From Roseicella aerolata (GTDB lineage: Bacteria > Pseudomonadota > Alphaproteobacteria > Acetobacterales > Acetobacteraceae): a stretch of DNA of 52,475 bases. Every line of letters starts with the position of its first letter. Position 1 is the stretch's first letter. The stretch covers positions 1 through 52,475 of the forward strand of contig NZ_JAJAQI010000041.1 in the NCBI RefSeq assembly GCF_020523605.1, read 5' to 3'. The position numbers were made by a program, and so were the translations under genes. This document shows positions 23,863 through 32,428 of this stretch, piece by piece. The notes below the pieces were generated by a model, which saw nothing but the letters and a program-made list of their open reading frames with translations, did not search any database and was not told where the DNA came from.

Positions 23863-24843
23863 CTACTCCACCCTCGCCCCGCTGGCCCGCGCCGCCGCGG
23901 CCCAGACCGGCGCATCGGCGCGGAGCTGCGCCGCGAATTCCGCCGGGCCCAGCGCGGTCGGCACTAGGCCGAGCTCCCGGATCTTCGCCCGCCCCTCCGG
24001 CGTCCGCAGCACGCCGAGCACCGCCTGGGCGAAGCGCTCCACAATGGCGGGCGGCGTGCCGGCGCGCATGACCAGGCCGTTGAAGCCCAGCAATTCCAGC
24101 CCGCCGCGATAGCCGAGCTCGACGAAGCTCGGCACCTCCGGCAGCGTGTCGACCCGCTGCGGCCCGGTCACCGCCAGCGGCAGCAGCCGGCCATCGCGGA
24201 TCTGCGGCACGCTGACCGCCTCGTCATTGATGGAGAGGAAGGCATTGCCCGCCACCACATCCAGCACGGCAGGGGCGGAGCCGCGATAGGGCACGTGGCT
24301 CATCCGCACATCGGCCACCTTCTCCAGCATCGCGCCATAGAGATGGCTGGCCGAGCCGATGCCGAAGCTGGCATAGGTCAGTTCGCCCGGCCGGCGGCGC
24401 GCTTCCGCCAGCAGCTCCGCCAGGCTGCGGATGCCGCGGTCCGGCCGCAGCGTCAGCACCAGCGCGGCGGTGCCGAACTGCACCACCGGCGCCATGTCCC
24501 GGAAGGTGTCGTAGCCCGGATTGGCATGGACCACCGGGTTGATCAGCGTGGTGGAGGCATTGACGTAGAGCAGCGTGTAGCCGTCCGCCGGCGCCTGCAG
24601 CGCGGCCTGGGTGCCGATGATTCCCTGCGCGCCGGCGCGGTTCTCGATGACGATCGGCTGCGGCAGCACGGTGCGGAGCTGGTCCGCCAGCCAGCGGGAG
24701 ACCAGGTCGGTCTGCCCGCCCGGCGGATAGGGCGCGATGATGCGGATGGGCCGGTCCGGCCAGGAGCCGGTCTGGGCTGCCCCCGTGCCGGCGGCGAGCG
24801 CGAGCGGCAGGCCGAGCGCGGCCCGGCGGGTGAGGATGGACAT
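23863..24843 (-). CDS. Bug-family periplasmic substrate-binding protein (2)
   Basis: A 326-residue Bug receptor. The signal peptide MSILTRRAALGLPLALAAGTGAAQ has a twin-arginine look. The family opening WPDRPIRIIAPYPPGGQTDLVSR follows, then ENRAGAQGIIGTQ, YASFGIGSASHLYGAML and VPYRGSAPAVLDVVAG. The ribosome site is GGGAGG. It is clearly diverged from its neighbour at 22816, so the pair is an old duplication or two independent orphans. No TctA/TctB gene is in the window. Confidence 0.85.
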   Translation of the reverse strand: MSILTRRAALGLPLALAAGTGAAQTGSWPDRPIRIIAPYPPGGQTDLVSRWLADQLRTVLPQPIVIENRAGAQGIIGTQAALQAPADGYTLLYVNASTTLINPVVHANPGYDTFRDMAPVVQFGTAALVLTLRPDRGIRSLAELLAEARRRPGELTYASFGIGSASHLYGAMLEKVADVRMSHVPYRGSAPAVLDVVAGNAFLSINDEAVSVPQIRDGRLLPLAVTGPQRVDTLPEVPSFVELGYRGGLELLGFNGLVMRAGTPPAIVERFAQAVLGVLRTPEGRAKIRELGLVPTALGPAEFAAQLRADAPVWAAAARASGARVE

Positions 24844-24968
24844 GGCGAAGCCTCCCGAGGCGTGTTGTTGCGCGGGAGGATGCCAGAGCCGGCGCGGCCG
24901 GCGCCAGCGGAACGCGCCGGCCCTGTCCGGGCCCGGCAGCGCTGTGCGGCAACCGTCGTGCCGGTATG

Positions 24969-24997
24969 GCCGGGGGCGCGAAGCCTGCGCCCCCGGC
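24969..24997. terminator. Strong hairpin in the helicase-Bug gap
   Basis: GCCGGGGGCGC (24969-24979) pairs perfectly with GCGCCCCCGGC (24987-24997) around a 7-base loop. There is no T-run on either strand, so it is a terminator-like structure only. Confidence 0.45.
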
Positions 24998-25018
24998 GCA
25001 GATCGCGCCGCCGGTCAC

Positions 25019-25042
25019 GCCCCGGGTCCGTGGGCCCGGGGC
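25019..25042 (-). terminator. Hairpin directly after the RNA helicase stop
   Basis: GCCCCGGGTCC and GGGCCCGGGGC pair (one T-G wobble) around GT, 8 bases past the helicase stop codon. It is probably a GC-rich terminator without a T-run, or an mRNA 3' end stabiliser. Confidence 0.55.
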
Positions 25043-25050
25043 GGGGCAGG

Positions 25051-26526
25051 CTACCGCCCGCGGGTCAGGAAGGCCGGGGCGTTGTCGCGGAAATCGCCGC
25101 TGCGGAAGGCATCGCGGTCCCGCCGGGTGCCGTCGCCGCCGCCGGCCGCGCTGCGGCGGCGCGTCGCCTCGCCACCCGCGGCATGCTGCGGCTTCGCGGC
25201 GGCCGGGGGGCGTCCGCCCTGGCCTTGACCCTGGCGCGGCGCGCCCTGGCCGTGACCCTGCGGCCGCGGCTGGCCCTGGCGCTGGCCGCCATGCCCGCCG
25301 GGCTGGCCACGCCCCCTGCCCTGCCCGCCGCCATTCCCTCGGCCTGCATTCGCCCCCTGGCGCTGCAGCAGGCCGGGCTTGGCGAGGGAGCCGGACTTGT
25401 CCTCCCGCTTGTCCTCGGCCGGGATCACCTGGCGGATCAGCTTCTCGATCGCCCAGAGCTTGTCCAGGTCCTCGGCCGAGACCAGCGCCACCGCCTCGCC
25501 CGAGGCGCCCGCGCGGGCGGTGCGGCCGATGCGGTGGACATAGGTCTCCGGCACTTCCGGCAGGTCGTACTGGACCACATGGGTCACGCCGTCCACGTCG
25601 ATGCCGCGCGCCGCGATGTCGGTCGCGACCAGGATCGGCGCCGAGCCGTCCTTGAACTCGGCCAGCGCCCGCTCCCGCTGGCCCTGGCTCTTGTTGCCAT
25701 GGATGGCGTTCGCGGCCAGCCCATCCTGCGCGAGCTGCTTTACCACCCGGTCGGCGCCGTGCTTGGTGCGGCTGAAGACCAGGGTGCGGCCGACGCCCTC
25801 GCCGCGCAGCAGCTCCGCCAGGATCCGGCGCTTGTTGCCCTGCTCCAGGTGGATGATGCGCTGCGCCACGCGCTCGGCCGTCGTCGCCACCGGCGCGACC
25901 TCGACGCGCGCGGGGTCGCGCAGCAGCTCATTCGCCAGGCGGCCGATCTCGGTCGGCATGGTGGCCGAGAAGAACAGCGTCTGCCGCTGGCTGGGCAGCG
26001 CCTTCACCAGGCGCCGGATGGCGGGCAGGAAGCCCTTGTCCAGCATCTGGTCGGCCTCATCCAGCACCAGCACCTCCACCCGGTCGAGCCGGGCGGTGCC
26101 GGCATCCAGGTGGTCCTGCAGCCGGCCGGGAGTGGCGACGAGGATATCGACGCCCTGCGAGAGGGCGCGGCGCTGCGGCCCATGCGGCACGCCGCCGAAG
26201 ACGACGGCAACCGAAAGGCCGAGATGCCCGCCATAGACCCGGACATTCTCCGCGATCTGGGAGCAGAGCTCCCGCGTCGGGGAGAGCACCAGGGCGCGGC
26301 AGCCGCCGCGCGGCGGGCGGCCGCCCTTGGCGTTCAGGGTATGCAGGATGGGCAGCGAGAAGGCCGCGGTCTTGCCGGTGCCGGTCTGGGCGATGCCGAG
26401 CAGATCCTGGCCCGCCAGCACGGTGGGGATGGCCTGGGCCTGGATCGGGGTGGGGGTGGTGTAGCCGGCCTCCTCGAGCGCGCGCAGGAGGGGCGCGGCG
26501 AGGCCGAGATCGGTGAAGGTGGTCAC
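25051..26526 (-). CDS. DEAD-box RNA helicase, RhlE type
   Basis: A 491-residue ATP-dependent RNA helicase read from GTG 26526, because homology begins at TTFTDLGLAAPLLRAL and the upstream frame is unrelated. Motifs are in order: Q motif (PTPIQAQAIP), I (AQTGTGKT), Ia (PTREL), Ib (TPGR), II (DEAD), III (SAT), IV-VI ending HRIGRTARAG. From about residue 380 a basic low-complexity tail rich in Gly, Gln and Arg (GQGRGRGQPGG and similar) probably binds RNA. The start has no good ribosome site and lies at the end of a 440-base structured leader, which hints at post-transcriptional control. Confidence 0.9.
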   Translation of the reverse strand: MTTFTDLGLAAPLLRALEEAGYTTPTPIQAQAIPTVLAGQDLLGIAQTGTGKTAAFSLPILHTLNAKGGRPPRGGCRALVLSPTRELCSQIAENVRVYGGHLGLSVAVVFGGVPHGPQRRALSQGVDILVATPGRLQDHLDAGTARLDRVEVLVLDEADQMLDKGFLPAIRRLVKALPSQRQTLFFSATMPTEIGRLANELLRDPARVEVAPVATTAERVAQRIIHLEQGNKRRILAELLRGEGVGRTLVFSRTKHGADRVVKQLAQDGLAANAIHGNKSQGQRERALAEFKDGSAPILVATDIAARGIDVDGVTHVVQYDLPEVPETYVHRIGRTARAGASGEAVALVSAEDLDKLWAIEKLIRQVIPAEDKREDKSGSLAKPGLLQRQGANAGRGNGGGQGRGRGQPGGHGGQRQGQPRPQGHGQGAPRQGQGQGGRPPAAAKPQHAAGGEATRRRSAAGGGDGTRRDRDAFRSGDFRDNAPAFLTRGR

Positions 26527-26966
26527 GAGTGAGGATATTTCCGGTCGCGCGGCGCCAGGCGCGCCCGCTTGGGGGCGGCGCGCCGCGTGTTGCAGGTGGA
26601 GACCCCGCGTGGCTGGGCCGGTCCGGTGGGAAGCTGTCGCGTGCGCCGGCAGTTCGGCTTTTTCCGCGCGGCCCCGGAAGGGGCGGCTGCGCGGGCCGCT
26701 CACGCGGCCGGGCACCGCCGGGGCGTGGTGGCCCCGGCGCAGACGATATGCGCTTTCGCAGGTGCGAAAGCAAGGGTTGGGTTCAGAGCAAGGCAGTAGG
26801 CGGAAAAAATAGATTCTCCTCCGCTGCGATGCGGTGCAGCCCGCCAACCCACACCGGTCCGGTCCGGGTTCTGGGCTGGCGGGGGATTGGGAGGCAGGGG
26901 CACCCCCTCGCGCCTCGCGCGATGGGGACCCCGCAGCGCCCCCAACCTCCCCCTTCCTGCCAGCCT
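26527..26966 (-). other. Long gene-free leader of the RNA helicase
   Basis: No coding sequence is supported in these 440 bases between the LLM gene stop and the helicase start. It contains GC-rich hairpins (GCCGGGGC and GCCCCGGC at 26717-26738), an AAAAAATAGATT spot near 26811, and an inverted repeat CCCGCC/GGCGGG around 26840-26885 that may end the LLM transcript. A helicase mRNA starting near 26740 would have a leader of over 200 bases. The region is more AT-rich and structured than other gaps here. Confidence 0.5.
26743..26773 (-). promoter_or_regulatory. Candidate helicase promoter with operator in the spacer
   Basis: On the minus strand TTGCTT (26768-26773) and TATCGT (26743-26748) are 19 bases apart. 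The perfect dyad GCTTTCGCA-GG-TGCGAAAGC (26752-26771) fills the spacer and overlaps the -35 box. A long spacer with internal dyad is the geometry used by MerR-type regulators, but a simple repressor site is also possible. Confidence 0.35.
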
Positions 26967-28064
26967 CTACTCCGCCGCCTGCGCCGCCCGCGCCGGCCCC
27001 CAGGATTTCAGCACCGGCAGCACCTCCTTCGCAAAAAGCTTCAGGCCGCGCTCCGCCACCGGCAGCGGCGTGCCGCCGAAGCGGAAGGAGACGTTCAGTT
27101 CGAAATCGCCGATCACCTTCCGCCGCTGCTCCAGCCCGCGCAGGATCTTGTCCGGCGTGCCCCAGCTTGCCGCCTGCATGAAGCCCTTCACCGCGCCCTC
27201 CAGCCCGCCGGCCTTCCGCGCCAGGTCGGCCTTCTGCTGGTAGGAATCATAGCCCTTCACGGTGGCGAAATGCTCGCCCAGGAACTCGTAGTGGTAGAAA
27301 TTGCTCTCCACGAATTTGCCCTGGTACCGCAGCGCCTCCTCCTCGCACTGCGCCAGGTCCTCGCCGCAGATGACGAACTCGGTCATCATCAGGTGCGGCG
27401 GCTCGGTGCCGTGGTACTGCCGGTGCAGCTCCCGCCCGCGCTCGATGACGGGCAGGCGCATCTCCCAGGGGCGGTCGGCGAACATCACCATATGGGCGCC
27501 GAGCTTGGCGGCGGAGTTCACCGAATCCTCCGAGGACGCGACGGCATAGATCCTGCCGTCGAAGCTGCGCTGCGGCCGCGGGCGGATCTCGACCCGGGGC
27601 TGCTTGTAGAATTTCCCGTCGCCCTCGATGAAGCCGGTCTTCAGCGCATTGATGATCATCGGCGCCGCCTCGTCGAAGCGCTCCCGCGACTCATCCATGC
27701 TGAGGCGGAAGGCGGCGAATTCCCGCCGCGCCAGGCCGCGCCCCATGCCGAAGCGGAGCCTGCCCTTGCTCAGCAGGTCCAGCACCGCGGCATTCTCGGC
27801 CACGCGCAGCGGGTCGTGCCAGGGCAGGATGACGGCGGCGGTGCCCACATCGATATGCGGGTGCTTCGCCGCCAGCCAGGTCATCAGGTGGATGTTGTCG
27901 GGGACGAAGGAGTAGTCGTTGAAATGGTGCTCGGCCGACCAGAGGCAGGTGAAGCCGAGATCGGCGGCCAGGCTGGCGAGGTGCAGCTCCTCGTCCCAGA
28001 CCTGCTGGTCCGGGCAGTTCTCCCAGCCATAACTGGCATAGATCATCATCATGCCGACATCCAT
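26967..28064 (-). CDS. LLM-class flavin-dependent oxidoreductase
   Basis: A 365-residue luciferase-like monooxygenase from ATG 28064 with a GAAGGGAG ribosome site. Family features are WSAEHHFNDYSFVPDN, VGTAAVILPWHDPLRVAENAAVLDLLSKGR, FGMGRGLARREFAAF and FDGRIYAVASSEDSVNSAAKLGAHM. These match the alkanal monooxygenase-like group using reduced FMN and O2. The substrate is unknown. It is divergent from the PEP-mutase-fold/PrpD pair, with repeat copy E between them. Confidence 0.85.
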   Translation of the reverse strand: MDVGMMMIYASYGWENCPDQQVWDEELHLASLAADLGFTCLWSAEHHFNDYSFVPDNIHLMTWLAAKHPHIDVGTAAVILPWHDPLRVAENAAVLDLLSKGRLRFGMGRGLARREFAAFRLSMDESRERFDEAAPMIINALKTGFIEGDGKFYKQPRVEIRPRPQRSFDGRIYAVASSEDSVNSAAKLGAHMVMFADRPWEMRLPVIERGRELHRQYHGTEPPHLMMTEFVICGEDLAQCEEEALRYQGKFVESNFYHYEFLGEHFATVKGYDSYQQKADLARKAGGLEGAVKGFMQAASWGTPDKILRGLEQRRKVIGDFELNVSFRFGGTPLPVAERGLKLFAKEVLPVLKSWGPARAAQAAE

Positions 28065-28169
28065 GGCGCATCTCCCTTCGGTTCGTGATGGGGCTGCCAT
28101 GGTCGAAGCCGGCCGCCCTTGCGCCGGCGGGCGGGCCGATGGCCGCGGGCCTCGCCGGCCGGGGCAGGC

Positions 28170-28220
28170 TAGAGCAGATCGCCGCAGGGCGGAAACGCCC
28201 GGAGGCGTGAATCCACTCCT
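28170..28220 (+). repeat. Composite palindromic repeat, copy E (degenerate)
   Basis: It begins TAGAGCAGATCGCC, has an internal GGGCG-GAAA-CGCCC hairpin and continues GGAGGCGTGAATCC. It aligns base for base with copy A up to the right arm, which has decayed. It lies in a divergent gap, and its TAG is not a stop codon. Confidence 0.7.
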
Positions 28221-28278
28221 TCAAACAATGTCCTGAGATACGGTCCCGGGCCCTGCGCTCCGGGCTGCAACACCGCCC

Positions 28279-28307
28279 CTGGCCGGAATCCGGAACTGCC
28301 CTATCCT
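28279..28307 (+). promoter_or_regulatory. Candidate promoter of the PEP-mutase-fold gene
   Basis: CTGGCC (28279-28284) and TATCCT (28302-28307) are 17 bases apart, the same pattern as at 3971-3999. The start codon follows 34 bases later with a GAGGAGAG ribosome site. Confidence 0.35.
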
Positions 28308-28341
28308 GCGCGGCGGAAACGGACCGAGGAGAGCGGATGTG

Positions 28342-29205
28342 ATGACACCCCCCGAGCGCCTGCGCGCCCTGCTGGCCGAGCCGGGCTTCGTCGTGATGCC
28401 GGCGGCCTGGGACGGGCTCAGCGCCAGGATCGCCGCGCAGGCCGGGTTCCGCACCGCCTTCCTCTCCGGCTCCTGCGTCGCCGCCAGCCGGCTGGGCGGC
28501 CCGGATCTCGACCTGCTCTCCTTCGCCGAGATGTTCGACAGCTTCCAGATGGTGCGCAACGCGGCACCGGAGACGCTGATCCTGGCCGATGGCGACCATG
28601 GCTACGGCAACGCGATGAACGTGCAGCGCACCGTCCGCGCCTATGGCCGCGCCGGCGCCGCCGCCATCCTGATCGAGGACAAGATCACGCCGCGGGAACT
28701 GACCGCCGCCGGCAAGCCCTGCCTGCCGCGGGAGGAGGCGCGGATGAAGATCCGCGCCGCGGTGGAGGCGGCGAAGGAGAGCGGCATCCTCGTCCTCGCC
28801 CGCACCGATTGCCGCCCGACCCAGGGAATCGACGAGGCCGTCGCGCGCATCGAGATGTATGTGGAGGAAGGGGCGGACATCCTCTTCCTCGACAGCCCGG
28901 CCGATGAGGGGGAGATCCGCCGCGCGATCGAGGCGGCGCGGGGCCGGCCCTCCTTCGTCGTGCTCTCGCCCGGCGGCGCGCGGGCGACGCCGAGCCAGGC
29001 CGAGGCGGCGGCGCTCGGCTTCAAGATCGGCACCTTCCCGACCGGCATGCTCTCCCCGGCCGCGGCAGGGATGCAGGCGGGCATCGCCGCGCTGCAGGCC
29101 GGCGAGTCGGAGGCCGGGAGCGCGCTGCCGCCGGCGGCGCTGCGCAGCCTGCTGGGCTATGACGATTACGATGCGGAGGCGAAGCGCTTCCGCCTGCCGG
29201 GCTGA
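28342..29205 (+). CDS. PEP mutase / isocitrate lyase superfamily enzyme
   Basis: A 287-residue TIM-barrel lyase. The start is ATG 28342; a GTG one codon upstream is equally possible. Motifs are VMPAAWDGLSARIAAQAG, ADGDHGYGNAMNVQRTVRAYGRAGAAAILIEDK and LPREEARMKIRAAVEAAKESGILVLARTD. The DGDHGYGN form, with His replacing the usual TGYG spacing residue, occurs in oxaloacetate-decarboxylase-like members such as PA4872. The KKCGH loop of isocitrate lyase is absent. It probably cleaves or decarboxylates a 2-oxo or hydroxy acid. The PrpD-family gene follows after 7 bases. Confidence 0.8.
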   Translation: MTPPERLRALLAEPGFVVMPAAWDGLSARIAAQAGFRTAFLSGSCVAASRLGGPDLDLLSFAEMFDSFQMVRNAAPETLILADGDHGYGNAMNVQRTVRAYGRAGAAAILIEDKITPRELTAAGKPCLPREEARMKIRAAVEAAKESGILVLARTDCRPTQGIDEAVARIEMYVEEGADILFLDSPADEGEIRRAIEAARGRPSFVVLSPGGARATPSQAEAAALGFKIGTFPTGMLSPAAAGMQAGIAALQAGESEAGSALPPAALRSLLGYDDYDAEAKRFRLPG

Positions 29206-29212
29206 GCCGGCG

Positions 29213-30577
29213 ATGACCACCAAGGCCCTGGCCGAGTTCACCGCCGGCCTGCGCCATGAGGACCTGCCGGCGCCAGTCGTCGCGCAGGCCTGCCGGTTGG
29301 TCCTGGACGCGGTCGGCTGCGCCGTTGCCGCCTGGGCGGAGGATCCGGAGAAAGCGCGGATCGCGCGCGGGATCGCGGCGATGTACCCGGCCTCCCCCGG
29401 CGCCGGCGTGATCGGCGTGGCGGGCCTCGCCGCGCAGCCGGCCTTCGCGGCGCTGGCCAACGGCATCCTGGTGAATGCCGCCGACAATGACGACACGCAC
29501 AAGCGCGCGCTGCTGCATGTCGGCTCCGTCGTGGTGCCCACGGCGCTGGCCCTGGCGCAGGCCGGGCGGCTCTCCGGCCGCGACCTGATCCTGGCGCTGG
29601 TCGCGGGCTATGAGGTGGCGGTGCGCGTCGGCATGGCGGTGATGCCCACGCATTACCGCTTCTGGCACAGCACCGCGACCAACGGCACTTTCGGCGCGGC
29701 GGCGACGGCGGCCAAGGCGCTCGGCCTGGATGCGGATGGGGTGCGGCGGACCCTCGGCCTCGCCGGCACCCAGGCGGCCGGGCTCAACACCTTCTTCGAA
29801 TCCGGCGACATGACGAAGAGCCTGCATCCGGGGAAGGCGGCGCTCAACGGCGTGCTCTCGGCACAGCTCGCCCGGCTCGGCATGACCAGCCCGCCGGGGA
29901 TCCTGGAACATCCGAAGGGCTATCTCGCGGCCTTCTCGCTGGAGCCCCGGGCCGAGGCGCTGGTGGCGGGCCTCGGGATGGAGTGGGAGATCCTGCAGAA
30001 CGGGTTCAAGTATTTCCCCTCGATCCTCGCCAGCCACTCGCCCATCCAGGCGACCCTGGCGATCGTGAACAGGCACCCGATCGACCCGCGGCGGATCGCG
30101 CGCATCACCAACGAGACCTACCGAACGGTGACGACGCATTTCTCCGCGAAGGAGGTCGGCTCGGCCATGGCCGCGCGCGTCTCCGTCCCCTATTGCATCG
30201 CGGTCGCGGCGGTGGACCGGGCGCTGGGCCAGGCGCAATTCGCGCCGGCGCGGATCGCCGACCCGCTGGTGCGCCAGGTGCTGGACCGGACCGAGGTGAT
30301 TGCCGACGAGGCGCTGGACCGGCTCTACCCCGCCAATTTCCCGGCGCGCGTCACCATCACCCTCGACAGCGGGGAGAGCTTCACCGAGACGGTGCTGCTG
30401 CCGAAGGGCGATCCGGGCGCTCCCCTCTCGGATGCCGAGCTGGAGGAGAAATTCCGCGGCAATTGTGCGGGCGTGCTGCCGGACGCGCAGGCGGCGCGGC
30501 TGCGCGATGCCATCCTGAACCTGCCGGAGGCGGAGACGGTCGAGGCGCTCTCGGCCCTGCTGGCGCCGGGGGCGTAG
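29213..30577 (+). CDS. MmgE/PrpD family protein
   Basis: A 454-residue protein of the 2-methylcitrate dehydratase/cis-aconitate decarboxylase family. It shows the N-terminal helical domain with NAADNDDTHKRALLHVGSVVVPTALA, the HSTATNGTFGAAATAAKALGLD region, TKSLHPGKAALNG, then FKYFPSILASHSPIQATLAI and the small C-terminal domain. With an isocitrate-lyase-fold enzyme 7 bases upstream, the pair resembles a PrpD-PrpB module (dehydration then C-C cleavage of a methylcitrate-like acid), but PrpC is missing, so the substrate may be another acid. ATG 29213 is supported by homology. Confidence 0.85.
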   Translation: MTTKALAEFTAGLRHEDLPAPVVAQACRLVLDAVGCAVAAWAEDPEKARIARGIAAMYPASPGAGVIGVAGLAAQPAFAALANGILVNAADNDDTHKRALLHVGSVVVPTALALAQAGRLSGRDLILALVAGYEVAVRVGMAVMPTHYRFWHSTATNGTFGAAATAAKALGLDADGVRRTLGLAGTQAAGLNTFFESGDMTKSLHPGKAALNGVLSAQLARLGMTSPPGILEHPKGYLAAFSLEPRAEALVAGLGMEWEILQNGFKYFPSILASHSPIQATLAIVNRHPIDPRRIARITNETYRTVTTHFSAKEVGSAMAARVSVPYCIAVAAVDRALGQAQFAPARIADPLVRQVLDRTEVIADEALDRLYPANFPARVTITLDSGESFTETVLLPKGDPGAPLSDAELEEKFRGNCAGVLPDAQAARLRDAILNLPEAETVEALSALLAPGA

Positions 30578-30629
30578 GGGCCAAGGCCCCGCCCCCGCCG
30601 GCGCGGCGGAGAGTCGGGATGCGGCATCG

Positions 30630-31685
30630 CTATCGCGGCGGCAGCACCCGCGCCGCGCGATAGCCCTCGATCTGCGCCGCGAACATCTCCCAGCTGTCCA
30701 CGAAGCCGGTGAAGCCGGCCTTGCGCGCCGCCGTCATGGAGGCGAGCACGTCGTACTCCATCCCGAGGAAGAAATCGGCGAAGTCCCAGCTCGCCACCTG
30801 CTCGATCGGCAGGAGGAGACCATGGCGCCGGCGGATCGCCTCCCAGACCGGGCCCTTATCCGCCATCCACCGCGGCATGGGCATCGGCCGCGGCACGCCG
30901 CAGGGCAGGCCGAACCGGTCGGCGAGAAAGGGCCAGAGGTCGCACCAGCGGAAGCAATCGCCATTGGTGATGTTGAAGGCGCGGTTGGCGGCGCGCGGCT
31001 CGGTCAGCATCCACAGCACGCCCTGGGCGAGCAGCCCGGCATCCGTCACCTCGTGCAGCCGCTCCCAGGCGCCCGGCTTGCCCGGGAAGTCGAAGGGCAC
31101 GCCGAGTTCCCGGCAGATCGCGGCATAGGCGCCAAGGGTCGAGACCATGTTGCGGGCACGGCCGGGCGCGACATCCAGCACGAAATTCGGCCGGCTCGCG
31201 CTCCAGGACCAGGCCTTCCCCTCCTGCCGCGCCGCGACCAGGTCCTGCTGGTCGTAGTAGAAATTGGGCGGCAGATGGCGCGGGTCGTCCTCCCGCGCGG
31301 GCGTCCGGAAGGGCCCGATATGCAGCCCGTACCACTTGCCGCCATGGATCATGTGGATGTGCGCGAAGCGCGGCAGGCTCGCCTCCGCCGCGTCCAGCAG
31401 GTTGCGCAGCATGCCGAGATTGGCGGGCACGTCCTCGACGCCCCCCTCGCCGAAGGGGGCGCGGGAGGCATAGACGATATGCGTGACGTCCGGCCGCGTC
31501 GCCAGGGCGCGGCGCAGCCCGTCCGGATCCGTCAGATCCGCCGGCACCCAGTCGCCCGCGCCCTCCGGCACGCGGCGGGAGAGGCCGACAAGGTTGAAGG
31601 CGCGGGAGGTCCGCGCCTGCTCGGTCACGCGGGTGGCGGCGGCGCCGCTGGCGCCGACGACCAGCAGGGTGGGTGTGTTGCTCAT
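30630..31685 (-). CDS. NAD(P)-dependent reductase, PRISE-type extended SDR
   Basis: A 351-residue extended short-chain dehydrogenase. GASGAAATRV (11-20) is the dinucleotide motif. HIHMIHGGKWYG places the catalytic Lys at K117, and NFYYDQQD the Tyr at 143/144. This resembles progesterone 5-beta-reductase/iridoid synthase (PRISE) enzymes, which reduce activated enones, rather than the YxxxK of classical SDRs. The ATG overlaps the stop of the upstream cyclase gene (ATGA), so the two probably act in one catabolic route. The substrate is unknown. Confidence 0.75.
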   Translation of the reverse strand: MSNTPTLLVVGASGAAATRVTEQARTSRAFNLVGLSRRVPEGAGDWVPADLTDPDGLRRALATRPDVTHIVYASRAPFGEGGVEDVPANLGMLRNLLDAAEASLPRFAHIHMIHGGKWYGLHIGPFRTPAREDDPRHLPPNFYYDQQDLVAARQEGKAWSWSASRPNFVLDVAPGRARNMVSTLGAYAAICRELGVPFDFPGKPGAWERLHEVTDAGLLAQGVLWMLTEPRAANRAFNITNGDCFRWCDLWPFLADRFGLPCGVPRPMPMPRWMADKGPVWEAIRRRHGLLLPIEQVASWDFADFFLGMEYDVLASMTAARKAGFTGFVDSWEMFAAQIEGYRAARVLPPR

Positions 31686-32428
31686 GCGGGATCCTGGATG
31701 GCGCGCGCCATGATGCGGGCCGGCGCGCCATCGCTGCCGGCGATCGCCAGCGCGCCGACCATGACCTCCACCCGCCGGCCCGCCAGCGGCCGGGCGCCGC
31801 GCAGATGTTCGACGATCAGCACGCCCTCGCTCAGCAGCCTGCGATGCACCGGCCAGTCGAAGCCGCTGGCCGGGCGGCGATGCACCGGCAGGTCCGGCGT
31901 CGGGAAGTCGCAGGCCAGCAGCTTCACCCGCCGCGCCACCAGCCACTCCGCCGCGGCGAGGCTCAGGCAGGGATGGTGGTCATAGGCCGGGGTGCCGGCG
32001 AGCGCGGCGGAGCCGGTATCGAGCGCCAGGATGTCGCCCGGCCGCAGCTGCGGCCGCGCCGCCTCCAGATGCGCCGGCTCGATCAGGCTGTCCGGCGGCA
32101 GGTCGAGGCGCCAGACCACGCCGGGGCCGTTGAGCCGCGCCGGCGGGATCGCCTCGCAGGTCGGGCCGTCGCTGAAGAAGTGGAAGGGCGCGTCGAGATG
32201 CGTGCCGGTATGCACCACCATCCCGAATTCGGTGACGTTGATCGGATCGGCCGGCTGGCACATCAGCCGGCGGATCGTCGGCGGCGGGAACATCGGCACC
32301 CGTGGCATGCTCTCCGCCACCGGATGGGAGAGGTCGATCCAGGGGCCGTCCGGCATGACCGGCGCCGCTTCCGGCAGATCGATCCAACCGCGCCAGCCGG
32401 TGCCGCGCGGGGGTGCCGGCTCACACAT
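31682..32428 (-). CDS. Cyclase family metal-dependent hydrolase (kynurenine formamidase-like)
   Basis: A 248-residue protein of the cyclase family. The metal site motif HTGTHLDAPFHF is at residues 73-84 (H73, H77, D79, H83), preceded by IDLSHPVAESMPRVP. Members include kynurenine formamidase and isatin hydrolase; the reaction is hydrolysis of an amide or lactam. The ATG at 32428 lacks its own strong ribosome site. A good GGGAGGAACGAG site lies 30 bases upstream and serves an 11-codon frame that overlaps this start, so translation may be coupled. It shares an operon with the downstream reductase. Confidence 0.75.
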   Translation of the reverse strand: MCEPAPPRGTGWRGWIDLPEAAPVMPDGPWIDLSHPVAESMPRVPMFPPPTIRRLMCQPADPINVTEFGMVVHTGTHLDAPFHFFSDGPTCEAIPPARLNGPGVVWRLDLPPDSLIEPAHLEAARPQLRPGDILALDTGSAALAGTPAYDHHPCLSLAAAEWLVARRVKLLACDFPTPDLPVHRRPASGFDWPVHRRLLSEGVLIVEHLRGARPLAGRRVEVMVGALAIAGSDGAPARIMARAIQDPA

